From Siniperca chuatsi (Eukaryota; Chordata; Actinopteri; Centrarchiformes; Sinipercidae): a stretch of DNA of 64,000 bases. Location: positions 13,514,929 to 13,578,928 of the forward strand of contig NC_058056.1 in NCBI RefSeq assembly GCF_020085105.1, in the 5' to 3' direction. Within the stretch, counting starts at the first letter, position 1. Every line of letters starts with the position of its first letter. This document shows positions 58,001 through 64,000 of the stretch, one piece after another. The notes beneath the pieces were generated by a model. The model saw only the letters and a program-made list of their open reading frames with translations, made no database searches and was not told where the DNA came from. The position numbers were made by a program, and so were the translations under genes.

Positions 58001-61000
58001 TCAACATTTTTTGGCAAATTGCTGGCACACCTGGTTTCATCGCTATCTGGCAGCAGACACATATTTTAAAGCTTTTCCAAAACAGCAGCCTGCATGTCTT
58101 GTCTTTCCAGCACATGTTGAACAACGATACTAAAGTGGATCTGAACATAGCTGTCCTTGAAGGGATCCTTGGATTGGAAAGCTTTCTGTGGGTTGTGGTA
58201 AATCATTTCTGTGTGGCCAAACAATCCTTGAATCACTCACTTGCTCTTTGATAAAACACAGCTAAGTATCCAGTGTTACATCACACATGTTATGATCCTC
58301 CTGCCTTTCTGTTTCTCGGCATGCTGCACAACAACGACCTGTGTCCAATGCTCCAGCATTTGTGTTGACATGTGTGTGTGTGTGGGTTGGCCTGGAGATG
58401 ACTAGCATTATATACTGTGTCGGTAGTCAGCTGGGCTCCTGCTCCATTATTAATGGGACAATAGAGATACTAACCCTCCGCTGCCCTGTGGGTGAAATGC
58501 CTGAGTTCAAACGCTTAGCTGGAGGGGTCACTGACTGAACCATAGTGTCATGTTTGATGCAAAAATGCAGCAAAAGTAACAAATTGGTAAACCATCAAAT
58601 TGGTCATCTGTGCTCACTACTGCAAGCAAATGTGTAAGGATACAGTCAGATCAGGCTCAGGTGTCAATTGGTCTTTTACTGCCACATGCTTTTTTTTCTG
58701 CAGCCAGGTTGTTTAAAAAGGACATAAAGCTTTGGTGATATGAGCAAATTTACAGTACAAGCTATACAGACCTCTTGGACTGTCTGTTATTGTTGACACA
58801 GACCAGGTAGTAGTCACTTTAAACTCAGATCTCAGAGGAGTGCTTGTGAGGCTTTCATGAAAGCTTCCTTTTACCTAGACTTCTATGGCACACCCAGGAG
58901 CAATCCTCAGCACACTCAGTGCTGAATAACTGTTGGACTGCTCTCACGTTGCACTAACTCATGTGGAATCGATGCAGTCCTCTCAGATAGCACTACGATT
59001 CAAGTCCCTCTCTTTCTTTCTGGTCCCCTCTCTGTTGCTCTTATTTTTCTTTCTCTATTTTGTTTGTGCTTGGTGTTTTACTTCATGAAACAATTGCTGG
59101 CTGTGTTTCTCCCTCCTGGTTTTATCCCACCCTGCAGCCCGTTTTAACTGGTTTGATGTGGAGGAGCTAATAGGCAGGTTTTCACATGAATGAAAGGCTG
59201 AGCTCTCCAGAGAGCAGACAAGGATGCAAGACAATCTGGCCTTCCTTAGCTGGTCTGTCACTTTAGTGTTGCTTTTTGAGTAATGTAAATAAAAACCACA
59301 GGTTATTGGGCAATAACATAATAGACAGAGGATGTTAATATGCTGTAGTTTAAACACAATTCCCCTCGAGGCATGTAAGTAAAATGAGTAGACAGTTGTT
59401 TAAACTGTTATTTGCTATTCTTTCCTCACATCTTTATATAATTGTTCCACACTTTTGCAGCGCTGATATTTTTTCCAGTCTAAAACTCACAGAACCCGAG
59501 GCTACTGCTAAAAACTTGCAGGAGTATGTCGAATACCACAAAGCTTAATCTCTCCATTTTGCAATCATGCTGACATTCAGGATATGTACACCTAAACAAC
59601 GCACATGAATGCTTTCAAAAAACAGACATGCACACTTAAAAATAAGCCGAACGACTAAAAGATGCTTTGAGTGTGTGTGATCCCATTGAGTTCCCATGAC
59701 TGTTGCAAAACAGCACACACAGTCCAGTCCAGTCCAGTTAAGGAAGGGCGGGGGAGGGGGGGACATATTTAAAGTCGTCATTTGTGAATAAAACCTTGCA
59801 AAAGTGTGGGTGGATGCAGTAGTAGGATGCTTCCAACTAAGTTCAGTTTTTGAAGATGTCTGTCTCTAAACCATGTGTAGTTGACAGGGCTGTGTCTGAA
59901 TTGTGTCTGTAGCACCAATAATCAAAATCTGTCAAGTACCAAAAGGAGGCACCGAATGTTTCAAATTCTTTGTCTTATTTATCTTTGATCAGAAATTGCT
60001 TTGTTTAAATCATAATATTCTTAATCTTTGCCTTGTTCAGTTCTTGTAGCACTGTTAAACACATGTATTTGAAAACTTCAGCTTATCCTGTATTTCTAAA
60101 ATTAAAAAGCGTTTTGCAGAAAAATGTGTTTTTACTCAGCAAAGTATAGGTATCAATAAGAATGTAATTTTCTGTACCAAATATGAGGTTCTGCGTTGGC
60201 ATCAACATCTAAAAATATCATAAGATAGCCAACCCTTGCTTCTTTTTCTGCTGTTATCCAAAATCATGTTCTCTGTTACGATAGAGAGTGAGAGTTAATG
60301 AGAGGGTGTTATGGACATATCTTGTTAACTTTATGATGGACCACAGCCAGAGTTATGGATTATAGATGCCAGACCTAGGCTGGTCTCGTTTCAGTGAGGT
60401 TGGAGAGTTGCATTTGCATTAGAGTTGCATTTGTATTAATATTGTTGAAGAATGTTCATTAAACTCATAATAAATACATTTATCGTATGCACCTTCATGC
60501 TAATTCTAACAAGAAAAATGTGTCAGGTTGGCAGAGAAGCATCTTGCGCCTGTACTCTGTGAACTGCAATGTGAGCTAATGTGAACTAACTCTGCATATT
60601 AATGTGCAAGCTTAAGTCAAAAGTATAAAACTGTTGAAAAATGTTCTGTAAAGTCATTATAGTTTTAATTTACATGCAATATAGTATATTTGAGTTTCTA
60701 ACAATATTACTGTTGCACAAATTAAAGCCATGCATGTGAAACGAATGACTCTGGTGTATTAGGTGAGTGTGTAGGAATGCTGTTGCCATGAGAGCTAATA
60801 TATATGATTCACATACCCCTGTGTCCATCTCGCTTTTTTCTTGTGGATTAATAGACAGTTGTGGTTTGTGGAGATGTATTTCCTCAAACATTGTCTTCTG
60901 CTTACTTTTCCGCCAACTTTGGTCACTACTGTATTCAGTATTTACATAACTTTTAATCACCACACCCACAAAGAAAATGTACAATCAGATCCAATAAAAG

Positions 61001-61661
61001 AACATCTAGTGAGAAGATTGTAGAAAAAGCACATTATACTAATAACCTTTACTGTTAGTGACAGTGCTGTCTGCTTCCCTTTGCTTCTTACCTTTATTTC
61101 CAGGTGCTCTGTGCAGAGTGAGACGCTGAGGTCTTAGGTGCCATCATCACTGTGAGTAGCTGCCAGGCCACTCTGTGCAAGGCAGCGTGGTCTCTAAAGA
61201 GCAGATCTGTCTTCCCCAATTAGGATCCTCCAGAGTTCAGTACAGTTACTTAGCACAATGGCATGATTCAGCATCATTGTCGCTGGGATTGAAAGAACAA
61301 ACTCGGACAGACGTCTCATTTAAGTGGTGTTATGAATGTTTCACACAGATGAGGTGGAAGCGGCTGCACATGCTCGGATATTGTACTCACTATACCCTCA
61401 CTTAGAATCAGCCCAGATATCAGTGATGCCAAACTTTAGGTTATTATCGTGCATTTAGGAGTTGATAATCACAAAATTTTAATTTCACAATATTTTTGAC
61501 CAAATAACATAATATTGATACTGTATGTATTGTATATACAGTATTTTGGGAATTAGTATTGGTGCTCTCAGAAGATAGTTACACTATTCATCAGTAATGT
61601 GGATATGATGATGAATTATTCATGTTCAATTTACTCAGAAACAATCAAAGGGACAAATAAA

Positions 61662-61965
61662 CACAGCTGAAACGATTAGTGTCTATCAATGGATTAGTTA
61701 ATTGACGGAAAATTGATCAACAACTATTTTGATCATTTATGTTTAAGTCACTTATAAAGATCTAGTCAAACTAGATCTTGATCTTTATTTGCTGCTTTAC
61801 TTTGTCTTATTTTATAGTAAACTCTATATATTTGGGTTTTGGACTGAAGGAGCAATTTGAAGACGTCACTTTGGACGCTTTGGATATTGTGATGGTCATT
61901 TTCTTGCTATGTTTTGACATTTTATAGACCAGATGATTAATTGATTAATCAGAGCCACAAAGTTT
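61662..61965. mobile_element. MITE copy, same family, inverted orientation
   Basis: Reads CAGCTGAAACGATTAGT at the left and GATTAATTGATTAATCAG at the right. Inside are TTTGGGTTTTGGACTG, GACGTCACTTTGG and ATTTTCTTGC, the reverse complement of the family motifs. Confidence 0.65.
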
Positions 61966-64000
61966 GGTTTTCTGAAGTATTTGAGGACTAAAAATTGTCT
62001 GAAACCCAGCTAAGGACTTTTTCCTATTCAGTGTCATGAAGGCATGTTCAGCAAGAATCCAGTCCTGGGGTTTTTGCCCATGTTGCCCCCCTTTCTCCGC
62101 CTTCTCTGTCCCTTTGACTATCTGATAAAGCAGAGAACGACCACACTCATCTCTTGCTTACTTTCATTCCAGGTTTTCTATTTTCAGCTTTATGCACCCA
62201 GTGTGTGTGAAGGTATTTCAGATGGATTTTGATAGGCAGCTGGATTAAAAACACTTTGTGGAATCCTGGGAAATATCCCGTACTGTATGGACCATCAGAA
62301 ATGTGCTAATCCTCTTCTTCTCTTTAATCCACTGTACGCATAATCAGACAAAGGAAACTACTGCTGGGGAATGTGAATCAAAGTTGTCTCAGGAGCTCAT
62401 GTTGAAGAAGGGAAAACATTTATGCTGGAGTGGGTAAAGGTGTATCTCATGCTCTTCCTGTGCTGCAGCTTTGCTTCTTCACTGTGAGAAATCAACTCTT
62501 CAGGCTGTTTATTCACCTCATATCTGCGTGAAAACAGGCTGTTTAATTGCTGCAGTATTTAGCTAGTTTTGTACTACAGGACTTGGCAGATGGAAGACAG
62601 CCGCATCAACAGCCATAGCCTATATCAAACAGGAGAACCGTGCTGATGCACTGCAGGCTAAGTCATTAGTGATGGCATTTAGTAAGCTCTTCAACTGACA
62701 GAAATGTAAATGAAACCTTGATCTTCTTGTAGCTGCCTCAAAGACTGCATTGGATTTTCCAAGCAGTAACATGGACATTATACATATTAAAGCTGGTAGG
62801 ATATGAGACATAACTAAAGTGAAAGTCCAGCTGAGTGCCAGTGTTTCCTGCAAATACTTTTGGCCTTAGATTGACTCCATAGCTGTTGGAGATTTTATTC
62901 TTCATGTTGTTCCAGCGTCAAACCAGACGGATTTGCTGTGCACTACCTGCTTATGCCAAAGCGGTTTTCTCTGCTGTGTCTGTCTGCATCTCAAAGTGCT
63001 CCGATCATTTTTTTTCTCTTCCTGTGAATGCTATTTTTAGCTGCTTTGCTCTGATTATATAATTCATAAAAAGTAAGATGAGAAACTGTGCCAGGTTGGA
63101 GAGAGGTTCAACAAAGAAGGTGGGGAAGCGTAGGTGATGAGAGAGAACAAGGAGAGAGGGTTGAGGGAGGACAAAGATCAGGGCTGTCACATCTAACCCA
63201 CATCAGCTTTCAGAGACGCTACACCACCAAAGCTTTGTCAAGTCCATGGTGACAGAGTGTTTCGAATGCAGATGAGGTGTCACAAGTCAGACAGAAAAGA
63301 TTCACACTGAATACTTGGACAAAGACAACGAAAGAGAGGTAGATTGAGGTGTAAAGAAAGTGAAAGTGGAAGAAGGCCTCGTTTATCATGAGCTGCTCGG
63401 ACTCAGCAGGTTGATGCTGCCCAGCCTGCGAAGCCTCTCCGGCCTGCTGTCTGAATACAAGCCAGGATTAGAAATTCTGGAGAGCAGTTGGCAAAACAGG
63501 CAGCCTGATCATAATGGAGGGAGCTCCGTCGCAGCATGAAATATATAGGCCAGGACGAGGCAAGAGGAAGAATTGCCCAGTGAATCACTCAGGCCTGCCT
63601 GGAACGTGACTGGCGGCTGCTGAAAGGGTAGGTGGAGCAGGGGGAGGGAGTGACAGCTTTATGCAGCAGGCTGTTGCTCAGAGCTGTAGAGTGGGAATGC
63701 TTGTAGGTGGGGGAGGTCCGAGTGGATTCGGGGAGGGGGTAGATTATGTAACAGTGTTACAAACATATGTCTGGCGATACGAGGAAACCCCGGATGAATT
63801 AGAAGAGATGAAAGGGGCAGAGAATAGTTCAAGGGCGCTGAAAAATTGAACAAAAATGGAGAAAAATTTAATTCACAGATTCACCAATACTGCTTTTCAT
63901 ACTCTAGGAACATCCTGTAGGCATGCATGAAGCCAGGCTGTGGGTGGGTGTGTGTGTGTGTGTGTATTTGAGCATGACTGAATTAATTGAACCATGTCAC

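Overview
The window is vertebrate nuclear DNA, almost certainly from a percomorph teleost. The evidence is GT-AG split genes with vertebrate orthologues, teleost-type C-type lectin receptors, long CA/TA microsatellites, and a dense load of teleost repeats (Tc1, hAT MITEs, foldback MITEs, LINE ends, a Ty3/Gypsy element). Exons below were joined by hand from splice sites and reading phase.

Layout. (1) 1-13.2 kb: ZC2HC1C (+, 1292-3288) and NEK9 (-, 6045-13191) lie tail to tail, as in the human 14q24.3 neighbourhood. NEK9 could be followed through 23 coding exons, with kinase, RCC1 propeller and coiled-coil tail. (2) 13.2-14.8 kb: spacer holding the NEK9 5' side and a 45-base T run. (3) 14.8-50.2 kb: seven head-to-tail C-type lectin genes, here called CTL-A to CTL-G, plus one lectin pseudogene fragment. 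All encode type II membrane receptors with the same six-exon plan: cytoplasmic tail, TM, coiled-coil neck, and three exons for the lectin domain. A, B, C, D and F form one subfamily; E and G form a second. B, C and D are parts of a very recent tandem duplication with a period of about 3.1 kb. A fossil Ty3/Gypsy element (25282-30019) sits in intron 2 of CTL-C. (4) 50.9-55.3 kb: TTC8/BBS8 (-), 14 exons, 505 aa. (5) 57.2 kb to the end: first coding exon of EML5 (+) and about 6.6 kb of its intron 1.

How the parts work together. NEK9 (mitotic kinase), TTC8 (BBSome subunit) and EML5 (microtubule-binding) are unrelated housekeeping or ciliary/cytoskeletal genes. The lectin cluster between them looks like a fast-evolving innate-immune array. 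Its members differ in cytoplasmic tail and in the calcium/sugar-binding loop (EPN plus WND, EPN without WND, or MPD).

The most unusual observation is in the last NEK9 exon. A copy of about 162 bp of the gene's own exon 11 end, intron 11 and exon 12 start has been inserted there, flanked by 23-bp direct repeats. It carries a complete 99-bp intron with both splice sites, and the predicted C-terminus changes whether or not that intron is spliced. I did not find a clearly new multi-gene system.
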